64,000 nt of DNA, taken from contig NZ_VTOK01000014.1 of the NCBI RefSeq assembly GCF_009765375.1, positions 62,001-126,000 of the forward strand. The letters are read 5' to 3'. Positions 8,122 through 17,296 of the stretch are shown here, one piece after another. The number at the start of each line of letters is the position of its first letter. Within the stretch, counting starts at the first letter, position 1. The notes beneath the pieces were generated by a model that was given only the letters and a program-made list of their open reading frames with translations, was not told the DNA's origin and did no database searches. Position numbers and translations under genes: made by a program. This DNA is from Alteribacillus sp. YIM 98480. Lineage in GTDB: Bacteria > Bacillota > Bacilli > Bacillales > Marinococcaceae.

Positions 8122-9120
8122 ATGAAAAAATCGTTATTTCTTTTTTATAGTTTAATCATTTGTTTTTCGTTTTTTCCTTTTACAGACAAAGGAAACGCAG
8201 CGGAAAAATCAGCAGAAGATATCTACAAAGATCGACTTGCTTTATATAAAGAAATGGAAGCTGTTACCCAGGTGCCCTGGTATTGGCTGGCTGGTGTAGA
8301 TACGTATGAAAAAGGGTTGCGCCGAGCCAGAAATGACCGGGAGAAGGCCGATGGTGTCATCAATATTTATTTTTCTCCTAAAGAATGGGCCGGACCGTTA
8401 AACCCTAACTTAGAAGCGGAGACCCCTACTGAAATTGCTCTTTTTGATGGTATTGGATTAGATGGAAATGGCAACGGCAAAGCATCACTTCATGAAGATG
8501 CAGATGTATTGTTTACGTTTGCCAATTACCTTTCAGACTATGGGTACGATGATGACAATATTCAAATTGGTCTTTGGGAATATTACCAGCGTGATCAGGC
8601 TGTCAATATTATTACTGGTCATGCAAGAATATATAAAAAATATAACAGAATTGATTTAGATGATGAGCATGCTTTTCCTGTTCCGTTAAACTATAATTAC
8701 AGCTACCGAAGTACTTGGGGAGATACACGCGGCTGGGGAGGACGCCGTATTCATGAAGGGACAGATATTTTTGCCGGCCACCGTACACCTGTGCGCGCAA
8801 CCTCGTATGGCATTGTTGAATTGAAAGGCTGGAATAAATTCGGCGGCTGGAGGCTCGGTATCCGCGATTTATCAAACACGTATCATTATTACGCTCATTT
8901 AAGCGGGTTTGAAGATGGAATAAACAAAGGGGATATTGTATCACCAGGAGATGTCATCGGATATGTAGGAAGTTCAGGTTATGGAAAACCAGGTACACAA
9001 GGAAAATTTCCTCCTCATTTACATTATGGTATGTATAGAGATAATGGGTATAGCGAATGGTCCTTTGACCCTTATCCTTCCTTAAAATCATGGGAACAAC
9101 GAGATAGAAGACGTCGATGA
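8122..9120 (+). CDS. lytH: LytH-like M23 L-Ala-D-Glu peptidase of spore cortex
   Basis: A 332-residue exported peptidase matching LytH (YunA), which trims cortex peptide stems to L-alanine during sporulation. An N-terminal signal sequence covers about residues 1-26. An EF-hand-like stretch DGNGNGKASLHEDAD lies near residue 115, in the family's N-terminal domain. The M23 zinc ligands are His211 and Asp215 in HEGTD and His301 in HLHYG, with His299 catalytic. The ribosome site is GGATCGGGTTGAA, which is modest. It lies between lipA and yunB, as in B. subtilis apart from the inserted MetPS pair. Confidence 0.92.
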   Translation: MKKSLFLFYSLIICFSFFPFTDKGNAAEKSAEDIYKDRLALYKEMEAVTQVPWYWLAGVDTYEKGLRRARNDREKADGVINIYFSPKEWAGPLNPNLEAETPTEIALFDGIGLDGNGNGKASLHEDADVLFTFANYLSDYGYDDDNIQIGLWEYYQRDQAVNIITGHARIYKKYNRIDLDDEHAFPVPLNYNYSYRSTWGDTRGWGGRRIHEGTDIFAGHRTPVRATSYGIVELKGWNKFGGWRLGIRDLSNTYHYYAHLSGFEDGINKGDIVSPGDVIGYVGSSGYGKPGTQGKFPPHLHYGMYRDNGYSEWSFDPYPSLKSWEQRDRRRR

Positions 9121-9147
9121 GTCATCCTTGCTAAAATTTTATGAAAA

Positions 9148-9190
9148 CAGCCGGCTCAAATCAACAATTAGAGCCGGCTGCCTTGCTTTT
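9148..9190. terminator. Bidirectional terminator between lytH and metS
   Basis: CAGCCGGCTC and GAGCCGGCTG form a perfect 10-bp stem with a 13-nt loop. It lies between the convergent lytH and MetS-like genes and can serve both. Confidence 0.88.
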
Positions 9191-9299
9191 AATTATTATT
9201 GTTTTTCGAAACTTTTCTGGCATGCATGATACTTGCTGCCATTCCTCCCCAAATAATGATCATTCCTAAGAGCATCATAAAAATGGCGCTTCCTGTCAT
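9189..9299 (-). CDS. metS: MetS-like small subunit of Met/Ala importer
   Basis: A 36-residue protein beginning MTGSAIFMMLLGMIIIWGG, a single transmembrane helix followed by a short basic and Asn-rich tail. This is typical of MetS-type small subunits that partner NSS-family importers. The ATG lies 2 nt after the stop of the large-subunit gene, and GGAGGCGAG overlaps that stop, which supports coupled translation. The small-subunit family and the context make the call strong; the substrate (methionine, alanine or another amino acid) is inferred. Confidence 0.85.
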   Translation of the reverse strand: MTGSAIFMMLLGMIIIWGGMAASIMHARKVSKNNNN

Positions 9300-9301
9300 A
9301 A

Positions 9302-10828
9302 TCAGCTCGCCTCCTCTGTATCGTCTCGTTCCTCTTTATTTTTCCAGCGAATAAGCATGAAAATAATTCCCGCAATAAGAGCAAATCCAGCAACGGCCCA
9401 GCCGCTGTAGTTGATAAAGGCATTTGAATACCCTTCATAGTTTCCTGTATCCGTATCAAACTGACGCAATAAATTTTGTTTGAATAAATCAAACATCATA
9501 TAACCAAGAACAAGCGGTGTAATAACTCCAAGACATACTTTCCACCAGCCGCCTATCCTTATGTCTGATATGCTGTTTGCATGATTTTGGAAATCACCAA
9601 GCTTACGCATAAACCATGCGATAGCAACAACTTCTATCAGACCGATAAGAGCAACCCCGAACTGATTAATAAAGTAGTCTGCTGCATCTAGGAAATATAA
9701 GCCGCCGTCTGTTGCGTAGATCAATGAAATAAGAGCTGCTAATCCCCCGCCTATACTAACAGCAGCAATTCTAGAAATCCCAAATTTTTCTGATATCCCT
9801 TTTACATACGTTTCTGAAATAGAAATAAGGGAAGACAATCCGGCTAATACTAGCGAAGCAAAGAATAAAAATCCAAATAATCCACTTAAAGCCGGAAATT
9901 CATTTATAATTTGCGGGAAAACAACGAAGGCAAGCCCAACCCCGCCTGCAACTACTTCCTCTACTCCAACACCAGCCTGTGAAGCCATAAACCCAAGCGC
10001 GGCGAACACTCCAATACCTGCAAGCAATTCAAAGCTGGAGTTACTAAACCCTGTAATAAAAGCATTATTTGTAATATCAGATTTTTTTGGCAAGTAACTA
10101 GAATACGTAATCATAATCGCAAAAGCGATAGACAAACTGAAGAAAATCTGGCCGTAAGCAGCAACCCATACACCACCAGACGTAATTGCCTCAAAATTTG
10201 GTTCGAAAAACGATGTGAGACCTTCTGCTGCTCCTGGCAGCGTAACCGCACGAATAACAATAATTAAGAAAATAACAACAAGTGTTGGGATAAAAATGCG
10301 GTTTGCCAATTCAATACCTTTTTTAACCCCTTTAAAAAGTACGCCTAACGTGATAGCCCACACAATAATCAATGGAATTAATACAGAAGGTACAATCGCT
10401 CCTATTTGTCCAGGAACGTCTGGCAGCTGTAAATACTCACCGAATAGAAAAGCTTCCGTATCCGTTCCCCATGACTGATTAAAAGAAAAAATACTGTACG
10501 ATATTGCCCAGGCAATAATGACAGAATAGTAGGTGGAAATAACAAAGGAAACAAATACAGCCCACCATCCTATCCACTCTGCCTTTTTATTCATTCTCGA
10601 AAAGCTCAACGGTGCCGATCCGCGATATTTATGACCTATTGTAAATTCCAATATCAAAAGCGGTATCCCGGCTGTGAGCAGGGCGAATAAATATGGAATA
10701 AAAAACGCGCCGCCTCCGTTTTCATATGCTGTGGCAGGAAAACGCCAAATGTTTCCTAGACCAATCGCAGAACCAACAGCCGCCATGATAAAACCAGCGC
10801 GCGTGCCCCATTGTTCTCTCATACTCAT
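9302..10828 (-). CDS. metP: NSS-family sodium-dependent amino acid importer, MetP-like
   Basis: A 508-residue neurotransmitter:sodium symporter family protein with about 12 hydrophobic segments. The TM1 signature GSAIGLGNIWRFP near residue 20 holds the unwound sodium- and substrate-binding segment. It is cotranslated with a MetS-like subunit, an arrangement known for the Corynebacterium MetPS methionine/alanine importer. It starts at ATG with AAAGGAG 8 nt upstream. It is inserted between lytH and yunB relative to B. subtilis. A consensus promoter and a candidate CodY box lie upstream. Confidence 0.9.
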   Translation of the reverse strand: MSMREQWGTRAGFIMAAVGSAIGLGNIWRFPATAYENGGGAFFIPYLFALLTAGIPLLILEFTIGHKYRGSAPLSFSRMNKKAEWIGWWAVFVSFVISTYYSVIIAWAISYSIFSFNQSWGTDTEAFLFGEYLQLPDVPGQIGAIVPSVLIPLIIVWAITLGVLFKGVKKGIELANRIFIPTLVVIFLIIVIRAVTLPGAAEGLTSFFEPNFEAITSGGVWVAAYGQIFFSLSIAFAIMITYSSYLPKKSDITNNAFITGFSNSSFELLAGIGVFAALGFMASQAGVGVEEVVAGGVGLAFVVFPQIINEFPALSGLFGFLFFASLVLAGLSSLISISETYVKGISEKFGISRIAAVSIGGGLAALISLIYATDGGLYFLDAADYFINQFGVALIGLIEVVAIAWFMRKLGDFQNHANSISDIRIGGWWKVCLGVITPLVLGYMMFDLFKQNLLRQFDTDTGNYEGYSNAFINYSGWAVAGFALIAGIIFMLIRWKNKEERDDTEEAS

Positions 10829-10863
10829 GGGATTATCTCCTTTCGACTACAAAATTAAAAGTG

Positions 10864-10878
10864 AAAATTCAGAAAATA
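10864..10878. promoter_or_regulatory. Candidate CodY box in the metP leader
   Basis: AAAATTCAGAAAATA matches the CodY consensus AATTTTCWGAAAATT with three mismatches. It lies 36 nt upstream of metP, downstream of the promoter. CodY control of an amino acid importer is plausible but unproven. Confidence 0.4.
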
Positions 10879-11000
10879 GATACCTAATAACAAATATGCT
10901 TTTCAAATAATAAAATCTACTTTTATTTATTCTAAAAATACATTTGTACGCACCTTCTTCGCCCCCTTCCCTGACCTGTTGTCTGATAATTAGTTATTTT

Positions 11001-11029
11001 ATTATAATGATTACTGCCTATTTTGTCAA
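11001..11029 (-). promoter_or_regulatory. Sigma-A promoter for metPS
   Basis: On the minus strand TTGACA and TATAAT are separated by exactly 17 nt, a perfect consensus match. It implies a leader of about 170 nt before metP. Confidence 0.85.
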
Positions 11030-11046
11030 AATAAAACGTGTAGAGG

Positions 11047-11910
11047 TCATTCTGTAATAGGAATTTCTTCTGGTTCTTCTAGTTCTTCTTCTACTTCTGT
11101 CTCTTCATTACCTTCTTCCATAGCATCTTTTAATTCTTGTTCTTGAATAATTGCTGGTGATGGCATATCTCCATCTCCTGCATTATAGAATTGCGGTACT
11201 TCTCCAGATATAAATACCATACCAACCGGGATTGAAGTAGAAACCACAGCGGTATCCGTTGCAAATGGAATAACTACTCTTACGTCCACTTCAATGTCAA
11301 CAGAAATACGCATATAAGTATTATTAATCCCGGATTCAAAAATCGATTCACTCATGGACGATTTCACATCGCCAATTGCGGAAAATTGGACAGGAACTCT
11401 AGGTCCAAGCTGTGCAAGCAATGCATTATTTGTCGCCTGCCCAAGAGGGATTACATGTATAATTCCTTGATCTGTGAAGTTTTCTGTTTCCAGTTCCTGT
11501 TCGATTTCCTCGGGCAGCCCTAAATCTTCAATCGTTCCTTCTTCGACCATTTTTAAATACTTTTGGGTTCGTAATGTGGCTTCAGATAATACGCGATTAT
11601 ACATTTCTGAATTAAAATTAACAGAAGTTACTTGGCCGTTGCTGTCTGTTTCAATCTCAATCATGTCTTCAATATCAATGGATTCTACAATTTTATTAGA
11701 GATTGCATCATTTATGGCCTGTGTTGCAATTTTTTGTGTTTCAGTGTGGGCGATAGCCATTAACGTAGGCCGTATTCCTTTTTCCACCAGCCAAAGCCCT
11801 TGAACGGTAAATAACGTAAATAAAAGCAGCGAAATGATAAACACATAGCGAAAGGGGAGCGGCCCTTTTGGACGGCTTTTGATTTTGAAGAATCTTCGGT
11901 GTTTTTTCAT
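11047..11910 (-). CDS. yunB: Sporulation protein YunB
   Basis: A 287-residue YunB family protein required for normal sporulation in B. subtilis. A basic N terminus (KKHRRFFKIKSRPK) is followed by one membrane helix at about residues 22-45, and the rest is predicted to lie outside the cytoplasm. The C terminus is a very acidic Glu-rich tail. The start at MKKHRR is preferred because AAAGGAGGA lies upstream; the frame is open for 20 more codons without a site. It sits downstream of dfrA-thyA, on the same strand. Confidence 0.87.
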   Translation of the reverse strand: MKKHRRFFKIKSRPKGPLPFRYVFIISLLLFTLFTVQGLWLVEKGIRPTLMAIAHTETQKIATQAINDAISNKIVESIDIEDMIEIETDSNGQVTSVNFNSEMYNRVLSEATLRTQKYLKMVEEGTIEDLGLPEEIEQELETENFTDQGIIHVIPLGQATNNALLAQLGPRVPVQFSAIGDVKSSMSESIFESGINNTYMRISVDIEVDVRVVIPFATDTAVVSTSIPVGMVFISGEVPQFYNAGDGDMPSPAIIQEQELKDAMEEGNEETEVEEELEEPEEIPITE

Positions 11911-11973
11911 ACGAAACCCGTCCTCCTTTGCTTGTTTATATATATGCAAAAAAGAACGGGTTAAGCCCATATA

Positions 11974-12459
11974 TTAATGTTTTCTTTCTAGTGTAATAAA
12001 CGTATGAGGATAAAGATTCTTTTCATCCGTTTTACCTTGTTTCTTTTCTGTCGTTACCCAATCCTCTGTCTGCCATTCAGGAAAATACGTATCACCTGGA
12101 AAAGTATCATGAATGATGGTTAAATACATGCGATCAGCAGCAGGCAGAAATTGTTCAAACAACGTTTCCCCGCCAATAACAAAAATTTCTTGTTTGGTAG
12201 CTGCAATCCGTTTAGCTTCATCTAACGAATGAACGACTTCACAACCTTCTGCAGCAAAATCTTTCGTGTTCGTTACGATAATATTTTGACGTCTTGGAAG
12301 CGGTCTGCCTATGGCTTCATATGTTTTTCTTCCCATAATAATAGGGCTGCCGCTCGTTACCTCTTTAAAATGTTTTAAATCAGCAGGCAAATGCCAGGGC
12401 ATTTTATTTTCATGGCCAATCACCCGGTTTTCATCCATAGCTGCAATAAAAGAAATCAT
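11974..12459 (-). CDS. dfrA: Dihydrofolate reductase
   Basis: A 161-residue dihydrofolate reductase, which regenerates tetrahydrofolate using NADPH. The N terminus [15 protein letters not shown] and the [13 protein letters not shown] block hold the folate-binding residues, including the conserved acidic Asp27. The NADPH-binding segments [11 protein letters not shown] and VIGGETLF are present. It overlaps thyA by 4 nt, so the two are translationally coupled. ThyA consumes methylene-tetrahydrofolate and yields dihydrofolate, which this enzyme recycles. Confidence 0.96.
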   Translation of the reverse strand: MISFIAAMDENRVIGHENKMPWHLPADLKHFKEVTSGSPIIMGRKTYEAIGRPLPRRQNIIVTNTKDFAAEGCEVVHSLDEAKRIAATKQEIFVIGGETLFEQFLPAADRMYLTIIHDTFPGDTYFPEWQTEDWVTTEKKQGKTDEKNLYPHTFITLERKH

Positions 12460-13250
12460 ACCGACACTTCTCCTTTAATATGAGGATGAGGATCATAATC
12501 TTGAAGCTCAAAATCGTCAATCGTGAAATCAAATATAGACTGAACCTCCGGATTCAGTTTCATTTCTGGAAGTTTTCTAGGCGTTCTCTTTAATTGTTTT
12601 TGTACTTGTTCGATATGATTTAAATAAATATGAGCATCCCCAAATGTATGGACAAATTCATGCGCTTTCAGCCCGCATACTTGTGCAACCATTTTCGTTA
12701 AAAGCGCATATGACGCAATATTAAACGGCACACCAAGAAATACATCAGCGCTGCGCTGGTACAGCTGACAAGAAAGTTTTCCATCTTTCACGTAAAATTG
12801 AAAAAGACAATGACAAGGAGCAAGTGACATATCTTCTATCTCAGCTGCATTCCATGCGCTGACAATGAGACGTCTGGAATCCGGGTTGGTCTTTATTTCA
12901 TGAATAACATCACTAATCTGATCGACTGTCTTGCCTGATGCTCCTTCCCAAGAGCGCCACTGCTTTCCGTATATGGGTCCTAAATCGCCGTCTTTATCAG
13001 CCCACTCGTTCCATATTCTTACATTATTTTCCTGAAGGTATTGTACGTTTGTGTCCCCTTTCAAGAACCACAGCAGTTCGTGAATAATGGAGCGCAAATG
13101 CAATTTTTTTGTTGTGAGGACCGGAAACCCTTCCTCTAAATTAAAGCGCATTTGCCAGCCAAACGTGCTGATTGTTCCTGTGCCTGTCCGATCACTTTTC
13201 TCTGTACCGTTATTCAATATATGTCTACATAAATGTAAGTATTGTTCCAT
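12456..13250 (-). CDS. thyA: Thymidylate synthase
   Basis: A 264-residue thymidylate synthase of the E. coli ThyA type (the class called ThyB in B. subtilis), converting dUMP to dTMP. The catalytic Cys lies in [12 protein letters not shown], and the dUMP-binding segments [28 protein letters not shown] and HIYLNH are intact. It is the first gene of the thyA-dfrA pair. A TATAAT lies about 40 nt upstream on the minus strand without a convincing -35. Confidence 0.96.
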   Translation of the reverse strand: MEQYLHLCRHILNNGTEKSDRTGTGTISTFGWQMRFNLEEGFPVLTTKKLHLRSIIHELLWFLKGDTNVQYLQENNVRIWNEWADKDGDLGPIYGKQWRSWEGASGKTVDQISDVIHEIKTNPDSRRLIVSAWNAAEIEDMSLAPCHCLFQFYVKDGKLSCQLYQRSADVFLGVPFNIASYALLTKMVAQVCGLKAHEFVHTFGDAHIYLNHIEQVQKQLKRTPRKLPEMKLNPEVQSIFDFTIDDFELQDYDPHPHIKGEVSV

Positions 13251-13395
13251 TTCTTAAGCCGCCTTTCCCGAATAAATCACAACTTCTATTATATCAGACA
13301 ACGGTAGAGAAACACTATTCCTCTATTTCTTACTGCCAAAACCAAATAACGGAAGTCGCAGTAAAGTTTTAGAAAGACTTGACGCCAACTCCTTA

Positions 13396-13559
13396 ATAGC
13401 GCAAGCGGCCTTGCTCACGAGCGACAAGTCCTGGAGGGGCGGCATATGGAAAGCTGCTCTTTGCTTTCCATTGACGAACCGAAGGAATCTCGAGCGAGTA
13501 GGCGCTTGCGCTAGACATGTAAAACGCCAAACATTTATAATTTCTTACCTTTTAAAAAA
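13396..13559 (+). repeat. Intergenic repeat, short form (copy B)
   Basis: About 164 bp. Outer arms are AGCGCAAGCGGCC and GGCGCTTGCGCT, with a central hairpin GGAAAGC/GCTTTCC. The tail is GCTAGACATGTAAAACGCC and AT-rich. It fills the otherwise gene-free interval between thyA and yunC. Confidence 0.9.
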
Positions 13560-13616
13560 TAAACAGCGTGTGGTTTCTCTTAAACCAACAGCTGCTTATT
13601 CAAAACACATTTCATT

Positions 13617-13916
13617 TTACATAAAATATAAAGCTTCTTTTCCAGTCATGCCTGCTTTTACGCCTAATGCTTCTGCAGCTTTTGTAACAGATTCCATCGG
13701 AGCTTCAAGCAATTCAGCAATGGTACGCACCCCTAAAGCTCTTCCAGCAGCAATTTTTCTTTTTGGCCACTTGCTGTTTAAGACGTCAATATCTAAAGCA
13801 CCGCACATAATATACCCTTTTTCACCAGATACAATTAAAAGGGTCGTATCAGGCAGCTCGACAATCATAGAAGTATAAAACTGATCATGAAGTATTACCG
13901 GTTCCATTTTCATCAT
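13617..13916 (-). CDS. yunC: YunC, DUF1805 family protein
   Basis: A 99-residue protein of the DUF1805/YunC family, with KGYIMCGALDIDVLN in the middle and a C-terminal GVKAGMTGKEAL. The family forms a small alpha/beta fold; no enzymatic activity is established. The ATG-ATG start follows GAGAGGGAACC. It stands as a single gene just before yunD on the same strand, matching the yunB-yunC-yunD-yunE-yunF order of B. subtilis. Confidence 0.87.
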   Translation of the reverse strand: MMKMEPVILHDQFYTSMIVELPDTTLLIVSGEKGYIMCGALDIDVLNSKWPKRKIAAGRALGVRTIAELLEAPMESVTKAAEALGVKAGMTGKEALYFM

Positions 13917-13991
13917 TTCCGGTTCCCTCTCTTTCTGTCAGCTTATTACTACTTTATGAAAAAAGAGAGGAAATGGAAGCTTGTTTTACAG

Positions 13992-15392
13992 TCAAGCATA
14001 ACGATTTTTTAATATGTCTGCTAAAACGTCTCTCATCATTTCAGGCATAAAATATTTTTTCTTGCTGCTTTGCGCAAGTCCTGGATAAAGTGGACCAAAT
14101 GTAAACATATCTACTGTCGCTAATTTATAAATTTTAGACGCTTCTAATAACTCACCCTGAATCAAAATATTTTTAATATACGGGTTCGTTTTTGATTCAT
14201 CAAGTTCTACGGTTATACCAGCAAAAGCCATTCTTCCCAGCTTTTCTCCTCTAAATCCTAATCCTTTTAAAGGAAGGTGAATCATTTTTTCCGTAAAAGC
14301 TGCAGCGATCGTTTCCTTTAATACGGAGCCCTTCACATGAACCAGACAAGGATTAATGGGGTGAGGACAAAGCCGGTGTAAATCCTTGCGAGTGACATTG
14401 CCAGTTTCTAAAGATCCTAACAATAGACCAGAGTTCAACATAGAAATCTCAGCCCCGCACCATTCTTTCAGCCCTTCAGCGAGCAAATCAGCAAAGGGGG
14501 ATGGCAGTGTCCAGGAGATCGACAGGGGTTCTGGTATAGCTGCAATAGGTTCTTCTAAAACTTTGTCAGCCTTTTCTTCAAGGCGTCCTAACAAGCCCAG
14601 GGTTTCTTGTGCTGGCTCCTCTTTACTGACATCCTCTGCAGCTCCCTCTTTTTTTACCACTTTCCTCGTATTTTTATCAATTAAAAGTTGAACCTGGCCG
14701 ACATAATAACTGTTTTTCCCGCATTGAGCTACAAGTGTATCATTTATTAAAATAGACGATTTTAGCAAGTGATGCGTATGCGCACCTAAAATGACATCGA
14801 TTTCTTTAAATTGGTTTGCTATTTCTTCATCTTTCGGATAACCCAAATGCGATAAAAATACGATAATGTCAGCGTGTGGTTTTACTTCTGCAAGTAAAGC
14901 AGGCAGGATCTCCAGTGGATCTTTTATTTCCCACCCGAGCTCTTTATATAATGGGTAGAAAGGTATTGTCATACCGATCAGCCCAATTCGAATGCCTTCT
15001 TTGGTTTCTATGATGTCAAATGGCTCTGCCCATTCGGGACGGCGGTTTTCTTTATCATAAAATAAATTTGCAAGCAAAACCTTAAAGTGAGCATGTTCAT
15101 ACAATGAATCTAACTCATCTTTGGAAAGAGTAATTCCCTCATTATTTCCAATTGTTACATGGTGGATTCCAGCTTCATTCAACAGTTCTACGTTTCCTTT
15201 TCCACGTGTTGCTTCTGTTATAGGATGAACGCGATCAGCATGATCTCCAATATCTAAAAACAGTGCTGTTTCATCTTTCTTTTTATGAAATTGCCTCCGT
15301 GTATTTATGTAAGAAACAGCGGACGGCCACTGCTGCAAGTTGCTGTGAAGATCATTCGTGTGGTAAATATAAATAGGTATCAATGAAGACAA
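13992..15392 (-). CDS. yunD: YunD, 5'-nucleotidase-like metallophosphoesterase
   Basis: A 466-residue protein of the UshA/5'-nucleotidase superfamily. The N-terminal metallophosphoesterase domain carries HTNDLHS, DIGDHADR, LSHLG and GAHTHH. The usual GNHE box reads GNNEG, which I recall as normal for YunD, so activity is not necessarily lost. The C-terminal 5'-nucleotidase domain starts near residue 290. No signal peptide is seen, so it is cytosolic, unlike UshA. I choose a TTG start because AAAGGCGGTG lies 6 nt upstream; a GTG three codons earlier overlaps that site. Confidence 0.85.
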   Translation of the reverse strand: MSSLIPIYIYHTNDLHSNLQQWPSAVSYINTRRQFHKKKDETALFLDIGDHADRVHPITEATRGKGNVELLNEAGIHHVTIGNNEGITLSKDELDSLYEHAHFKVLLANLFYDKENRRPEWAEPFDIIETKEGIRIGLIGMTIPFYPLYKELGWEIKDPLEILPALLAEVKPHADIIVFLSHLGYPKDEEIANQFKEIDVILGAHTHHLLKSSILINDTLVAQCGKNSYYVGQVQLLIDKNTRKVVKKEGAAEDVSKEEPAQETLGLLGRLEEKADKVLEEPIAAIPEPLSISWTLPSPFADLLAEGLKEWCGAEISMLNSGLLLGSLETGNVTRKDLHRLCPHPINPCLVHVKGSVLKETIAAAFTEKMIHLPLKGLGFRGEKLGRMAFAGITVELDESKTNPYIKNILIQGELLEASKIYKLATVDMFTFGPLYPGLAQSSKKKYFMPEMMRDVLADILKNRYA

Positions 15393-15431
15393 TGATTGCA
15401 CCGCCTTTTAAAATTCTATCATCTGTTCGTC

Positions 15432-16256
15432 TTACAACCCGGTAAAACCTTGCCACATTAATCTTAAACCAATCACAATTAAAAAAATTCTTAGAATCGT
15501 TACAAGGGTATCGCTTTTTAATTTACGGTTAATTTCAGCACCAATTTTCGCACCAATCCATGCACCTGGTATAAGAGCTAATGCATACAGCCATTCCACG
15601 TTCCCAAGCGCAATATGAGATATTGAACTGACCAATGCAGATAATAACACCATAAACATGGAAGTAGCTACGGCTAAATGAGGAGGAAAACCAAATAACA
15701 AAATCATAACCGGCACCATTAATGATCCTCCTCCGATGCCGAACAATCCAGAAAACATGCCAACACAAAAAGATATAACAATTGCTATAAAAGGTGTGAA
15801 TCCGTATTCAATTTCCAAACCGGCTTCGGTCTGATATGTTCTCCTAACACCTTTTCCTTTTATGGATAATGGTTTTAATTTATTTCTAATAAGCAGAATA
15901 AAAGAAACCAAAACAACAAACATACCAAAAAAAATAAGAAAAGGAGCTACTTCTAAATCTTTATTTAACCATACGCCAAATAGCGCTCCTGGACCACTCC
16001 CAATAAAAAAAATACCTCCAGCCATATAGTCGACTGTTTTTTGTTTCATGTAAGCAAGCGTAGAAGATAATCCAGTGAAAATCATAATTAAAAGGGAGGT
16101 GCCGACTGCCGTCTGCGGTGTAACGTCTGCGAAAAAAGGACTTAGCACACTAAATATCATTAACGCGGGTACAACAATAATTCCTCCGCCTAACCCCATT
16201 AAACTCCCAAGCATACCAGCAGCAAGACCGGTTAAAAACAACACTGCCCAAACCAT
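15432..16256 (-). CDS. yunE: YunE, TauE/SafE family membrane exporter
   Basis: A 274-residue polytopic membrane protein of the TauE/SafE family, with about eight hydrophobic helices. The repeated Gly-rich segment appears twice, as GSLMGLGGGIIVVPAL and SGLFGIGGGSLMVPVM, the internal duplication typical of the family. Relatives export sulfite, sulfoacetate or related anions; the substrate here is unknown. The ATG start follows AGAGGG by 5 nt. It lies directly upstream of yunD on the same strand. Confidence 0.85.
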   Translation of the reverse strand: MVWAVLFLTGLAAGMLGSLMGLGGGIIVVPALMIFSVLSPFFADVTPQTAVGTSLLIMIFTGLSSTLAYMKQKTVDYMAGGIFFIGSGPGALFGVWLNKDLEVAPFLIFFGMFVVLVSFILLIRNKLKPLSIKGKGVRRTYQTEAGLEIEYGFTPFIAIVISFCVGMFSGLFGIGGGSLMVPVMILLFGFPPHLAVATSMFMVLLSALVSSISHIALGNVEWLYALALIPGAWIGAKIGAEINRKLKSDTLVTILRIFLIVIGLRLMWQGFTGL

Positions 16257-16349
16257 ACTAACCCTCTTTCCCAATGTTTACAACGTCCAGTTAAAAACTT
16301 ATTGACAGTTTTTGTTACTATCTATTTTTGCCGCTATCTTTTTATTCTA

Positions 16350-17213
16350 CTATGATTCCGTGTCATCAAACAACGACAATTGCTGTGGGGCCAGATCTTC
16401 ATAGGTGATATCTGCCGCATGTAAAAACGTTTTTGCATTCGATGCGGCATGTCCTCCAGAGTTGTTATTGAAAATAAAATATATATTGTTCGTATCTTTT
16501 TCTAAAACTCGCACATGATTTATCCATTCTTCTATTTCGTCTCTTGAATAGTCATATAGGTATCGAATACTTCTCCAATTTTGTCCTTGTACTGGTCGTT
16601 TCCATGCTTCTTTATTTCTGCCATGAAGCCTAATCAGTGTTTTTTGATCGTCTGTCGGCCGTAAAATGACAGGAACCGATCCCTCTTCTACTTGAGGCTC
16701 ATCACATATGCTGTGAATCCACTGTTCTTTCTCCATAAATTCCAATGTTTTTTCTTTATAGTTATCAGAGAACCAGGATTGATGGCGAAATTCTAGTGCA
16801 CATGGAAAATCGGCCAGCTTTTCTCTAACATAACGAAGATAATCTACGTTTTCTTTATTACACTCAAACCAAGGTGGAAACTGACACAATATCATACCTA
16901 ATTTTCCTGACTCTGTAACCGGTTTTAAAGAAGCTGTGTACGCTGCAAACATCTCTTCTTTTGAAGAAAAAGGAATCTCACCTCTTTGGTGGCCAGTGAT
17001 GCCCTGATACGCTTTTACGATAAAAGAAAATCGTTCCGGGGTTTGGGTCACCCATTTCTCATAATTTTTTACAGGCTGCACTGCATAAAAGGCGGAATCT
17101 ACTTCTACCGTAGGAAAATGACTGCTGTATGTTTCTAATTTTTCCGTCTGGCGGGTTCCAGGCGGGTACAATAACTCATGGTCCCGCCAGCCTGTTAAAC
17201 CAACGTAAATCAT
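16350..17213 (-). CDS. yunF: YunF, DUF72 family protein
   Basis: A 287-residue DUF72 protein with a TIM-barrel fold. The family blocks VEVDSAFYAVQP, FSFIVKAYQGITGH, CQFPPWFECN and YFIFNNNSGGHAA are all present. No function is established for the family, although structural kinship to sugar or nucleic acid enzymes has been suggested. A strong ribosome site AAGGAGGAG precedes the ATG. It closes the yun block and lies just beyond the suf operon terminator. Confidence 0.87.
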   Translation of the reverse strand: MIYVGLTGWRDHELLYPPGTRQTEKLETYSSHFPTVEVDSAFYAVQPVKNYEKWVTQTPERFSFIVKAYQGITGHQRGEIPFSSKEEMFAAYTASLKPVTESGKLGMILCQFPPWFECNKENVDYLRYVREKLADFPCALEFRHQSWFSDNYKEKTLEFMEKEQWIHSICDEPQVEEGSVPVILRPTDDQKTLIRLHGRNKEAWKRPVQGQNWRSIRYLYDYSRDEIEEWINHVRVLEKDTNNIYFIFNNNSGGHAASNAKTFLHAADITYEDLAPQQLSLFDDTES

Positions 17214-17234
17214 CGACTGCTCCTCCTTACGTGC

Positions 17235-17265
17235 AAAAAGCGAACCCAGCTGAGGGGTTCGCTTT
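17235..17265 (-). terminator. Terminator of the suf operon
   Basis: GCGAACCC and GGGTTCGC form an 8-bp stem with a 7-nt loop, followed on the minus strand by CTTTTTG. It lies about 30 nt after sufB. Confidence 0.88.
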
Positions 17266-17296
17266 ACAGGTAAACAATATTGGAGTTTCTGAAAAA

